In this document: one piece after another, positions 18,186 through 25,722 of the stretch
Position numbering within the stretch: the first letter of the stretch is position 1
Layout of the letters: each line of letters begins with the position of its first letter
Assembly (NCBI GenBank): GCA_965602035.1
Contig: OZ271919.1
Span: 2,914,001 to 2,978,000 of the forward strand
Reading direction: 5' to 3'
Source: Natronospirillum sp965602035
GTDB lineage: Bacteria > Pseudomonadota > Gammaproteobacteria > Pseudomonadales > Natronospirillaceae
Length of the DNA: 64,000 nucleotides
The notes under the pieces: generated by a model
Seen by the model: only the letters and a program-made list of their open reading frames with translations
Told to the model about the DNA's origin: nothing
The model's database searches: none
Program-made: the position numbers and the translations under genes

Positions 18186-18332
18186 TCAGCGGTCCGGATC
18201 GTCGTCCAGCGGTAGTCGGGACGACTCGTCCAGGTCGTCAAACTGGTCCCGGTCGACGGCCCAGAAGAAAGCCAGTGCGCCGCCGATCACCAGTAGCAGC
18301 GATATCGGAATCATGAACAACAGACTGTTCAC
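18186..18332 (-). CDS. ccoS: Cbb3 oxidase assembly protein CcoS
   Basis: A 48-residue single-helix membrane protein. The GTG start overlaps the stop of the ccoI-like gene (GTGA). The N-terminus MNSLLFMIPISLLLVIGGAL and the following AFFWAVDRDQFDDLD are the CcoS family pattern: one helix, then an acidic tail with a conserved DxxQFDDL-type segment. CcoS is needed for cofactor insertion into cbb3 oxidase. It is the last gene of the cco operon. Confidence 0.9.
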   Translation of the reverse strand: MNSLLFMIPISLLLVIGGALAFFWAVDRDQFDDLDESSRLPLDDDPDR

Positions 18333-19342
18333 AGCGAGACCCTGGCCGGAATATCCGTCCGGCCCGTTTCCAGAGGCTGAATTCGCAATGCGTTGAGTAC
18401 AACCAGGATAGAGCTGAAGGACATACCCAGAGCTGCCATCCAGGGTGTTACCCAGCCAGCGGCCGCAACCGGCAATGCCAGCACGTTGTAGTAGATAGCC
18501 CAGCGCTGGCCCTGTCTGAGCAGTGCCGCCCCACGGGCGGCAATAGCGCTGACCTCGGCCTCGGCGGCCTCGGAGGCCGTAGTGACGACCAGCGGCGTTG
18601 CCACGATCCGGACACCGTCGGCTTCACCGGCCATCCGTACGCGCAGTCGCTGGTCCGGCAGTTGGCTCAGAAGAATCAGTGTGCGTGTCACAATGGCGGA
18701 CGGTGCCAGCGCGAAAGCGCACGGGCAGGATACCACCAGCACAGCCAGCGTAATGTCCAGCACACGCGACGGGTCTATAAAGCTCCAGACAGCCGCAGTC
18801 GCAGTAGTCAGAGAAAGCACGCCGATGACAAATCCCAGGGTGGCCCGGTCCTGACTGCGGTCGTTGCTGCTCGAAGAAGGGCCCGTTGCCAGTGGCAGGG
18901 CTCCGGTGTCGAGGTCAGGTACCCAGCTCAGAGCCCGCTGCTGGGCGCGATGCTCCAGAAATCTCGCGACCAGCAGAAAGAACACCAGCATGGTCACGGA
19001 ATCAAAATAGACCTCGTGCCCATGAAAAAGGGATTGGTAAAGACTGGCCACATAGACCAGCCCGATGGCGGCGGCTATGGGCACATCAATAGTCAGTCTC
19101 GCGCTGGCGAGTGCTGTAGCGGCACCCCGGAAAAACGGCCGGGCCGAGTAAAGTACAACCGGCGTCGCCGCCAGGAAGCCGAGCCAGCGGAAAAAATCCA
19201 GTGTTATGCCTGGAATGTCCCGGAACGGCTCCAGGTAGAGCACCAGCGCGAACATCATCGCCTGCATCATGCCGAAACCGGCTACCAGAAGGTACTTGAG
19301 CAGTTGTCTTGCCAGCGCATCGAGCGGTACGTTGCTACTCAA
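18329..19342 (-). CDS. ccoI: CcoI-like membrane protein lacking all ATPase domains
   Basis: Homologous to the membrane part of the copper ATPase CcoI/FixI, which loads copper into cbb3 oxidase. Complete CcoI proteins have about 800 residues; this has 337. Eight hydrophobic segments match the P1B ATPase helices: GFGMMQAMMFALVLYL at 22-37, then FRGAATALASARLTIDVPIA, HEVYFDSVTMLVFFLLVARF, and the metal-transport motif CPC at 206-208 (VSCPCAFALAP). The N-terminal metal domain is missing. The actuator domain (TGE) is replaced by about 35 residues, and the phosphorylation/nucleotide part (DKTGT) by about 65. There is no frameshift. I start at a TTG overlapping the ccoH stop; the upstream part of the frame lies inside ccoH. 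Confidence 0.8.
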   Translation of the reverse strand: MSSNVPLDALARQLLKYLLVAGFGMMQAMMFALVLYLEPFRDIPGITLDFFRWLGFLAATPVVLYSARPFFRGAATALASARLTIDVPIAAAIGLVYVASLYQSLFHGHEVYFDSVTMLVFFLLVARFLEHRAQQRALSWVPDLDTGALPLATGPSSSSNDRSQDRATLGFVIGVLSLTTATAAVWSFIDPSRVLDITLAVLVVSCPCAFALAPSAIVTRTLILLSQLPDQRLRVRMAGEADGVRIVATPLVVTTASEAAEAEVSAIAARGAALLRQGQRWAIYYNVLALPVAAAGWVTPWMAALGMSFSSILVVLNALRIQPLETGRTDIPARVSL

Positions 19343-19559
19343 CCTCTGCCTCCGCCGACGGCTGTGATACCTCATTGAGCGGCACACCCCGGAACTCGGC
19401 AGACTGCCCGGCCCCGGCTTCACCGGACGCGCCAGGCAGACTGAGGCTTAGCACGACCAGATGAATACAGGCGCCCAGACTCAGCGTGACCACTGCTATA
19501 CCGAGCCAGACCAGGGGCACCCGATACCAGGGCATGGGTTTATTCGGTTCCGCTGTCAT
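19335..19559 (-). CDS. ccoH: Short CcoH/FixH-like protein
   Basis: A 74-residue protein with one N-terminal helix (VPLVWLGIAVVTLSLGACIH) preceded by PWYR, as in the N-terminus of FixH/CcoH. Normal CcoH has about 150-170 residues with a periplasmic domain; here only a short acidic tail follows the helix. The call rests on that motif and on position between ccoP and the ccoI-like gene. The ATG lies within the end of ccoP; another ATG two codons earlier is possible. Confidence 0.6.
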   Translation of the reverse strand: MTAEPNKPMPWYRVPLVWLGIAVVTLSLGACIHLVVLSLSLPGASGEAGAGQSAEFRGVPLNEVSQPSAEAEVE

Positions 19560-20442
19560 GACCATTGGCTCGTATCCAGGTCGCTGTCATGCGAATCTCG
19601 GCTTCGGTCAGCCGCTCAGACATGGCGGGCATAACGCCCTGGCGTCCCTCGCGCAGCGTTTCTTTGGTTGCTTCGAGCGAGCTACCCCACTGGAACGCAT
19701 TGTCCGTCAGGTTCGGCGCTCCCAGTGCCGTGTTGCCGGTGCCGTCGCTCCCGTGGCAGGCCGTACAGGCAGCAAAGCGGGACTCACCGGCCAGTGCCTT
19801 GCTGCGGTCGTGTCCGGACATGGTCAGGCGCAACACGTAATTGGCAAGCTCATCAATTGCCTCTTCGCCCAATGATGCCCAGGCCGGCATATTGCCTGAC
19901 CGACCGTCGCGGATGCTGGTCAGAACAGCCTCGTCCGAGCCGCCCCATTGCCAGGCATCGTCGACAAGGTTGGGGGCACCAATACTGTCATTGCCGGTCG
20001 CATCGGACCCGTGGCAGCCGGCGCAGTTGTCCTGATACAGCCTGCCGCCGGCGGCGACAATGGCTGCATTGTCCGTCAGTTCACCGGGCATGGCGCTCAT
20101 TGCCTGCTCCAGCAGCGGGGCCTGCTGTTCCTGCCGGGCGGTTTGCTCAGCCTCGAGACGGCTTTCGGAACTCCATCCCAGTACGCCGGGCGCGTTGCCG
20201 AAGCCCGGGTAGAGGATGAAGTAGACGAGGGCAAATACAAACAACCCGGCGGAAAACCAGATCCACCAACGTGGCAGTGGGCGAACGCCTTCCCGCAGTA
20301 CGCCATGAGCCCAGACGTGTCCGCTGGTACCGTCTTTCCGTGTCGGGATGTCGACACGATTTCCCCATATAAAGAGGAACAACGTGATTCCCAGGTTCAG
20401 AATTATCAGGGCCATGACCCAGATCGACCAGTGCTGGCTCAT
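19540..20442 (-). CDS. ccoP: Cbb3 cytochrome oxidase subunit CcoP
   Basis: The dihaem cytochrome c subunit that passes electrons to CcoO. It has 300 residues, with two N-terminal helices (residues 8-27 and about 60-80) and two cytochrome domains with haem sites CAGCH and CTACH. Each has a later Met ligand region (GNMPAWASLGEEAI and GVMPAMSERLTEAE). The ATG overlaps the stop of ccoQ. All of ccoN to ccoS are coupled by short overlaps. Confidence 0.95.
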   Translation of the reverse strand: MSQHWSIWVMALIILNLGITLFLFIWGNRVDIPTRKDGTSGHVWAHGVLREGVRPLPRWWIWFSAGLFVFALVYFILYPGFGNAPGVLGWSSESRLEAEQTARQEQQAPLLEQAMSAMPGELTDNAAIVAAGGRLYQDNCAGCHGSDATGNDSIGAPNLVDDAWQWGGSDEAVLTSIRDGRSGNMPAWASLGEEAIDELANYVLRLTMSGHDRSKALAGESRFAACTACHGSDGTGNTALGAPNLTDNAFQWGSSLEATKETLREGRQGVMPAMSERLTEAEIRMTATWIRANGHDSGTE

Positions 20443-20630
20443 GCGTCAGACTCCTTGTTGGCATGTATGCGTTCCGGGGTACCATGGTCTTCCATGGGCA
20501 GGGCCGCGAGGCGGTCAAAGGTGGGCCGATGTCGCTTCTGCCAGAGCCAGATCCAGATACCGATAAACGTAGCCAGAAATACCAGCAGCATCACACCGAT
20601 GGCATTTCCCCAGAGTGGTGACAGTGTCAT
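20439..20630 (-). CDS. ccoQ: Cbb3 cytochrome oxidase subunit CcoQ
   Basis: A 63-residue single-helix subunit that stabilises the oxidase complex. The helix is IGVMLLVFLATFIGIWIWLW, followed by a charged tail (QKRHRPTFDRLAALPMED) of the usual CcoQ type. It overlaps ccoO and ccoP by 4 bases on each side. Confidence 0.9.
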   Translation of the reverse strand: MTLSPLWGNAIGVMLLVFLATFIGIWIWLWQKRHRPTFDRLAALPMEDHGTPERIHANKESDA

Positions 20631-21286
20631 GGGTTGCCCTCCTCTCCGTCAGTTTCTTCCGGTTGCGGCGGACGCTGAGTGCCCAGCCCCTGGAGATAGG
20701 CCACCAGTGCATCCAGCTCGGACCGGCCTGAGACTGCCTCCGGCGCATTGGCAATCTGCTCATCGGTATAAGGGTCGCCGAGGAATCGCAGCGTGCGCAT
20801 GCGCTGCTGGATGTCCTCACCGTCGACCTGTTTCTCCGCCAGCCAGGGATAACCGGGCATGTTGGAATCCGGGACCAGTGACTGGGGGTCCAGCAGGTGT
20901 TGACGCTGCCAGGCATCGCTGTACTTGCCGCCGACCCGAGCCAGGTCAGGCCCGGTTCTCTTCGACCCCCACTGGAACGGTCGGTCGTAGACCGATTCCG
21001 AGGCCATCGAGAACGCACCGTAGCGCTGGGTCTCGAAATCCAGCTGACGGATCATCTGCGAATGACAGTGGAAACACCCTTCGCGTACATAGATGTCGCG
21101 GCCGGCCAACTCGAGAGGCTCGTAGGGCTCTACATGGTCGGCCGGCTGCACACGGTTGGCTTCCACAAACAATGGCACGATTTCGGCCAATCCGCCCAGT
21201 GACACCATCACCGCGATGAAGATGCCAAGCAGCCAGGCTTTCTTCTCGATTTTCTCAATATGGCGGTAGCGCAGCGGGAACTTCAT
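20627..21286 (-). CDS. ccoO: Cbb3 cytochrome oxidase subunit CcoO
   Basis: The monohaem cytochrome c subunit, 219 residues. After an N-terminal helix (WLLGIFIAVMVSLGGLAEIV) comes the haem site CFHCHSQM, then GPDLARVGGKYSDAWQ and the Met-ligand region PDSNMPGYPWL, all typical of CcoO. The ATG overlaps the ccoN stop. A good ribosome site (GGGAGG) lies upstream. Confidence 0.95.
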   Translation of the reverse strand: MKFPLRYRHIEKIEKKAWLLGIFIAVMVSLGGLAEIVPLFVEANRVQPADHVEPYEPLELAGRDIYVREGCFHCHSQMIRQLDFETQRYGAFSMASESVYDRPFQWGSKRTGPDLARVGGKYSDAWQRQHLLDPQSLVPDSNMPGYPWLAEKQVDGEDIQQRMRTLRFLGDPYTDEQIANAPEAVSGRSELDALVAYLQGLGTQRPPQPEETDGEEGNP

Positions 21287-22764
21287 GAGGCACCTCCCTG
21301 GCGAGCTGTCAACGGCCGTGGAATCTGATCCGGCTCCGGCTCCGGAATCGGCACGGGAATCGGGCTCACCAGGCGTGCGCGCGCCTCATCGGCGGTGTGC
21401 CAGAGATTCCAGAGCATGACCACCATGCCGGCCAACGTCAGCATGCCGCCGAACCAGCGCAGAATGTAGAGGGGTTCAATGGTAAGCAGTGTTTCCATAA
21501 AGGTGTAAGCCAGCATGCCGTTGGGCAGCGTGGCCCGCCACATGACCCCCTCGGTGATTCCCGCTACCCACATGGACACCACATAGATCAGCGTGCCGCC
21601 GATGTGCAGCCAGAAATGCGCTTCCATGGCGGCGTGTGAGTGCATGGGTTTACCCAGTGCCCGTGGCGCCATCGCGTAGAGTGAGCCGATCGTGATCATT
21701 GCGACCCAGCCCAGCGCACCGGAGTGCACGTGCGCGACCGTCCAGTCTGTGTAGTGCGATACGCTGTTTACCGCTTTCACGGCCATCATTGAGCCTTCAA
21801 AGGTCGACGCGGCGTAGAAGGCCAGCGACATCACCATGAATTTGGCGGCAGGGTCCGTACGCAGCTTGTGCCAGACGCCATTGAAGGTCATGAGGCCGTT
21901 GGCGGCCGATCCCCAGCTCGGCATCAGCAGGACCACGGAAAAGACCACGCCGACTGACTGCACCCAGTCCGGCAGTGCGGTGTAGATCAGATGGTGCGAG
22001 CCGGCCCACATATAGATGGAGATCAGCGCCCAGAAGTTGATGATGGAGAACCGATAGCTCCACAGCGGCTGCCCCGCCTGGCGGGGCACAAAGTAGTACA
22101 TCATGCCGAGGAACCCGGCGGTCAGGAAGAACGCTACCGCGTTGTGTCCGTACCACCACTGCACCATGGCGTCCACAGCCCCTGAGTAGATGGGGTAGGA
22201 CTTGGTCCATGACACCGGGATGGCCAGATTGTTCACAATGTGCAGCAGTGCCACCGCAATGATGAAGGCGCCGTAGTACCAGTTGGCGACATAGATATGG
22301 CGGATGCGGCGGCGAGCCAGGGTGGCGAAGAACACCACAGCAAAGGACACCCAGACCACAGCAATAATGATATCAATCCACCACTCCGGCTCTGCATACT
22401 CCTTGCTCTGCGTCAGTCCGAGCGGGATCGTGGTCATGGCCAGCAGGCAGGCCAGTTGCCAGCCCCAGAAGGTGAAGGTGGCAAGGCCATTCAGGGCCAG
22501 CCGGGTGTGCCCGGTGCGCTGCACCACATAGTAGCAGGTGCCCATGAGTGCCGAGCCACCAAAGGCAAATATAACGCCCCAGGTGTGAACCGGGCGAATC
22601 CGGCTGAACGCAAGCCATGGCTCATCGAAGTTCAGTTGCGGCCACGCCATCTGTGCCGCCGCAAGTACCCCGATCGACATGCCGATGGCACCCCAGACAA
22701 CCGCGGCCAGCAGAAAGAGCCGGACAATGGCGTCGTTGTAGGTTTCTGTTGTGGTGGTGGTCAT
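21283..22764 (-). CDS. ccoN: Cbb3 cytochrome oxidase catalytic subunit CcoN
   Basis: The oxygen-reducing haem-copper subunit, about 493 residues and twelve helices. Metal ligands are visible: WWYGHNAVAFFLTAGFLGM with the CuB His, WAGSHHLIYTALP with the His pair, and VAHVHSGALGW with the haem ligands. I use the ATG placed 8 bases after AGGACAGG; a TTG two codons up is possible. The operon lies behind an FNR-type promoter. No ccoG is seen downstream in the usual place. Confidence 0.95.
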   Translation of the reverse strand: MTTTTTETYNDAIVRLFLLAAVVWGAIGMSIGVLAAAQMAWPQLNFDEPWLAFSRIRPVHTWGVIFAFGGSALMGTCYYVVQRTGHTRLALNGLATFTFWGWQLACLLAMTTIPLGLTQSKEYAEPEWWIDIIIAVVWVSFAVVFFATLARRRIRHIYVANWYYGAFIIAVALLHIVNNLAIPVSWTKSYPIYSGAVDAMVQWWYGHNAVAFFLTAGFLGMMYYFVPRQAGQPLWSYRFSIINFWALISIYMWAGSHHLIYTALPDWVQSVGVVFSVVLLMPSWGSAANGLMTFNGVWHKLRTDPAAKFMVMSLAFYAASTFEGSMMAVKAVNSVSHYTDWTVAHVHSGALGWVAMITIGSLYAMAPRALGKPMHSHAAMEAHFWLHIGGTLIYVVSMWVAGITEGVMWRATLPNGMLAYTFMETLLTIEPLYILRWFGGMLTLAGMVVMLWNLWHTADEARARLVSPIPVPIPEPEPDQIPRPLTARQGGAS

Positions 22765-22824
22765 GGTCAACCTGTCCTTGTGCTTTGATGCAGAGCGATG
22801 AGCGAGTCAGCCCGGAAGGCGCCG

Positions 22825-22866
22825 ACGATAGCGCAGAGTCAATAATCCTGAATTGACTCAGGTCAA
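22825..22866 (-). promoter_or_regulatory. FNR-dependent promoter of the cco operon
   Basis: A perfect FNR/Anr-type dyad TTGAC-TCAG-GTCAA lies at 22853-22866. Reading toward ccoN, 22 bases separate it from a -10-like TATCGT (22825-22830), exactly the spacing of class II FNR promoters (box centred near -41.5). Activation at low oxygen fits a high-affinity oxidase. Confidence 0.78.
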
Positions 22867-22927
22867 CGGCAGGTGGATTCTGCGGGAAGGATGCCAGTGT
22901 GCGTATTGGCCAGGCAGCACTTCTGGG

Positions 22928-24772
22928 TCAGTGCCCGGGCGAAAGGTCCTCCGCCAGAAACCCCCCGGTCTGGTGTGCCCAGAGCTGTGCGTAGATACCA
23001 CTGTGACGAACCAGTTCGGCGTGCGTGCCCGATTCCACAATGCGCCCCTGATCGAGCACGATCAGTCGGTCCATGGCCGCGATGGTCGACAGGCGGTGGG
23101 CAATGGCGATCACCGTTTTGCCTTCCATGAGCCGATACAGGCTCTTCTGAATGGCAGCTTCCACTTCGGAATCCAGGGCCGAGGTGGCTTCATCGAGCAC
23201 CAGAATCGGGGCATCCTTGAGCAGTACCCGGGCAATTGCGATACGCTGGCGCTGTCCGCCGGACAGTTTGACGCCACGCTCGCCGACCATGGCGTCGTAG
23301 CCGGTGTTTCCGTAGGGGTCAGACAGTCCTGGAATAAAGTCATGGGCCTCGGCTTTTTTCGCTGCGGCGACCAGTTCATCCTCTGTCGCATCCGGCCGAC
23401 CGTACAGAATGTTGTCGCGCACCGATCGATGCAGCAATGACGTATCCTGGGTCACCATTCCGATGCTGGCTCGGAGGCTGTCCTGAGTGACCTCGCGGAC
23501 ATCCTGACCGTCAATCAGAATACGGCCCCCCTCGACATCGTGAAAACGCAGCAACAGATTGACGAGCGTGGACTTGCCGGCGCCGGAGCGACCGACAATG
23601 CCCACTTTCTCGCCGGGCTGAATCGACAGGTTGAGTGCGTCGAACACGCCATGGCCTTTGCCATAGTGAAACGATACCTCACGGAACTCGACGCGGCCCT
23701 CGGATACCACCAGCGGCTGCGCATTCGGAGCATCCAGCACCGTCTGGGGTTTTGACAGCGTGTTCATGCCATCGGCGACGGTGCCGATGTTCTCGAACAG
23801 CGCGCTGACCTCCCACATGATCCATTGCGCCATGCCGTTCATGCGCAGGGCGAGGGCGATGGCAACCGCAATGGACCCGACCGATACCGCTTCTTCCAGC
23901 CAGAGCCCGATCGCCAGAGCCGCCACCACGAAAACCAGCACATAGTTGATCGCTTCGACACTGACATTGAGCCCGGTGACCAGCCGCATCTGGCGATACA
24001 CGGTCTGCAGGAAGCCCGCCATGCCACGGTGGGCGTAGTCCGCTTCCCGCGAGGTATGCGCAAACAGCTTTACGGTCTGGATATTGGTGTAGCTGTCCAC
24101 CACACGGCCCGTCATCACTGAGCGCGCATCCGCCTGTTCCTGTGAGACCCGTTTGAGACGGGGCACGAAATACACCTGAATGGCAATATAGCCGGCCAGC
24201 CACACCACCATGGGCACAGCCAGACGCCAGTCTACGCGGCCCAGCATCACAACCACGGTGATGAAATAAACGACAATGAAGACCAGAACATCCAACAGCT
24301 TGACCACGGTTTCCCGGATGGCCAGCGACGTCTGCATGACCTTGGTGGCCAGACGCCCGGCGAAATCATTCTGGTAGAATTCCATGGACTGGCGAAGCAG
24401 GTAGCGGTGCGCCAGCCAGCGAACCACCATGGGGTAGTTGCCGAGCAGCGCCTGGTGCACGATCGCTGCCCTCAGTATGCTTAACGCCGGCATCGCAATG
24501 AGCAGCAGAAAGGCCATGCCGGTGAGTTCAAGGCCCTCTTCGGCAAGAAAATCCTCCCGCCCGGTTGAACTCAGCCAGTCCACCAACTGGCCCATGAAAC
24601 CGAACAGCACCACTTCAAGTATGGCGACACAGATAGTCACCAGAGACATGGCGGCAAGCGGCTTGCCGATTCCACGCGTATAGTGCCGGCAGAACGCCAC
24701 CAGTGTGGCAGGTGGCTGTTCGGGGTTGTCAGCCGGGAACGGGTTGATCAGTCGTTCGAAAAACCGAAGCAT
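22928..24772 (-). CDS. ABC exporter, fused membrane and ATPase domains
   Basis: A half-transporter of the MsbA/ABCB type, 614 residues, acting as a dimer in the inner membrane. Six helices lie within residues 1 to about 340. The ATPase domain follows with Walker A GRSGAGKSTLV, signature LSGGQRQRIAIARV, Walker B ILVLDEATSALD and H-loop AIAHRLS. The substrate (lipid, peptide or drug) is not predictable. It stands alone between the cco operon and the quinate-type operon. Confidence 0.88.
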   Translation of the reverse strand: MLRFFERLINPFPADNPEQPPATLVAFCRHYTRGIGKPLAAMSLVTICVAILEVVLFGFMGQLVDWLSSTGREDFLAEEGLELTGMAFLLLIAMPALSILRAAIVHQALLGNYPMVVRWLAHRYLLRQSMEFYQNDFAGRLATKVMQTSLAIRETVVKLLDVLVFIVVYFITVVVMLGRVDWRLAVPMVVWLAGYIAIQVYFVPRLKRVSQEQADARSVMTGRVVDSYTNIQTVKLFAHTSREADYAHRGMAGFLQTVYRQMRLVTGLNVSVEAINYVLVFVVAALAIGLWLEEAVSVGSIAVAIALALRMNGMAQWIMWEVSALFENIGTVADGMNTLSKPQTVLDAPNAQPLVVSEGRVEFREVSFHYGKGHGVFDALNLSIQPGEKVGIVGRSGAGKSTLVNLLLRFHDVEGGRILIDGQDVREVTQDSLRASIGMVTQDTSLLHRSVRDNILYGRPDATEDELVAAAKKAEAHDFIPGLSDPYGNTGYDAMVGERGVKLSGGQRQRIAIARVLLKDAPILVLDEATSALDSEVEAAIQKSLYRLMEGKTVIAIAHRLSTIAAMDRLIVLDQGRIVESGTHAELVRHSGIYAQLWAHQTGGFLAEDLSPGH

Positions 24773-24850
24773 TTAACACCGGTGGTTCGCTTGTCAGGGT
24801 CGGCAAGTTTACCGGAGTGATGACGCACAGGGGAGTGCTGCGGACCAGAG

Positions 24851-25717
24851 TCAGGCCTCGAGTACCAACTGGCGGTAATAATAGTCCCGAATCGGGTGTA
24901 CGTGCGGATCAATCAGATGGTCCACGATCTGGCCCGCCGAGAAACGCCGGAAGGCATCAATGCCCTGATAAACGAACAGTTCCACCCCCGACAGCGTATC
25001 GGCACCACAGGCCGATGCCGCCTGCAGAAGTTCGGTCTGTGCCGGTATATAAACGGCATCGAACACCCAGTGGTGCGAGCGCAACCCCCCGGTATGCAAC
25101 GGGCACCCCGGATGATTGAGGTGCCCGATCGGCGTGCAGTTGATGATTCCCTGCCACTCCGGTAGCCGGTCGTCAGACTCAAACGGTGTCACCACGCGGG
25201 CGGGGACACCGAGCTCTCTCATGACACGAATCAGATCGTGGGCCCGCGCGGGATCGCGTTCCCGGACGAGCAATTCTTCAGGTGCCAGTTCACTCAGTGC
25301 ACAGGCAACTGCACGTCCGACACCGCCGGCGCCGATCATCAGTACCCGGCCCGGAGGACGATCACCAAACTGGTTTCGGTAGGCACTGATAAAACCGGTG
25401 TAGTCCGTATTGTCTGCCACGATCGTACCGTCGGGCTCGAACAGTAACGTATTGCTGGTACCGACCTGACGAACGCCGGGCTTTTTCACGTCAGCAAGCT
25501 GCGCCGCCTGCTCCTTGAACGGAAAGGTGACATTGGTGCCCCGATAGCCCTCGCGGCGCAGCGCGTTGACCTGTTCCTCGAACCGGAAATCAGGGCGATC
25601 AATGCTGTCGACCAGGTCATATTGCACATCCAGGCCGACGTTGTGACCCAGACGACGATGCAGGTCCGGTGACTGTGATTGTCCGATCCCTTCGCCAATG
25701 AGTGCGAGTTTCAACAT
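24851..25717 (-). CDS. Shikimate/quinate dehydrogenase-like protein
   Basis: An NAD(P)-dependent dehydrogenase of the AroE/YdiB family, 288 residues. The substrate-binding N-terminal part has SQSQSPDLHRR and the catalytic Lys in NVTFPFKEQA, with the paired Asp in NTDYTGF. The nucleotide-binding loop is GAGGVGRAVACAL. It lies 5 bases after a QuiC-like dehydratase gene and at the end of a TRAP operon. I infer a catabolic role, oxidising quinate or shikimate to the 3-dehydro compound, rather than biosynthesis. Start codon ATG. Confidence 0.82.
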   Translation of the reverse strand: MLKLALIGEGIGQSQSPDLHRRLGHNVGLDVQYDLVDSIDRPDFRFEEQVNALRREGYRGTNVTFPFKEQAAQLADVKKPGVRQVGTSNTLLFEPDGTIVADNTDYTGFISAYRNQFGDRPPGRVLMIGAGGVGRAVACALSELAPEELLVRERDPARAHDLIRVMRELGVPARVVTPFESDDRLPEWQGIINCTPIGHLNHPGCPLHTGGLRSHHWVFDAVYIPAQTELLQAASACGADTLSGVELFVYQGIDAFRRFSAGQIVDHLIDPHVHPIRDYYYRQLVLEA

Positions 25718-25722
25718 GTCGG

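Noticed and set aside
19948..21219. A 423-codon plus-strand frame opposite ccoP, ccoQ and ccoO
   Set aside because: It lies antisense to three haem/oxidase genes with clear motifs; its translation is low-complexity, rich in Arg and Pro.
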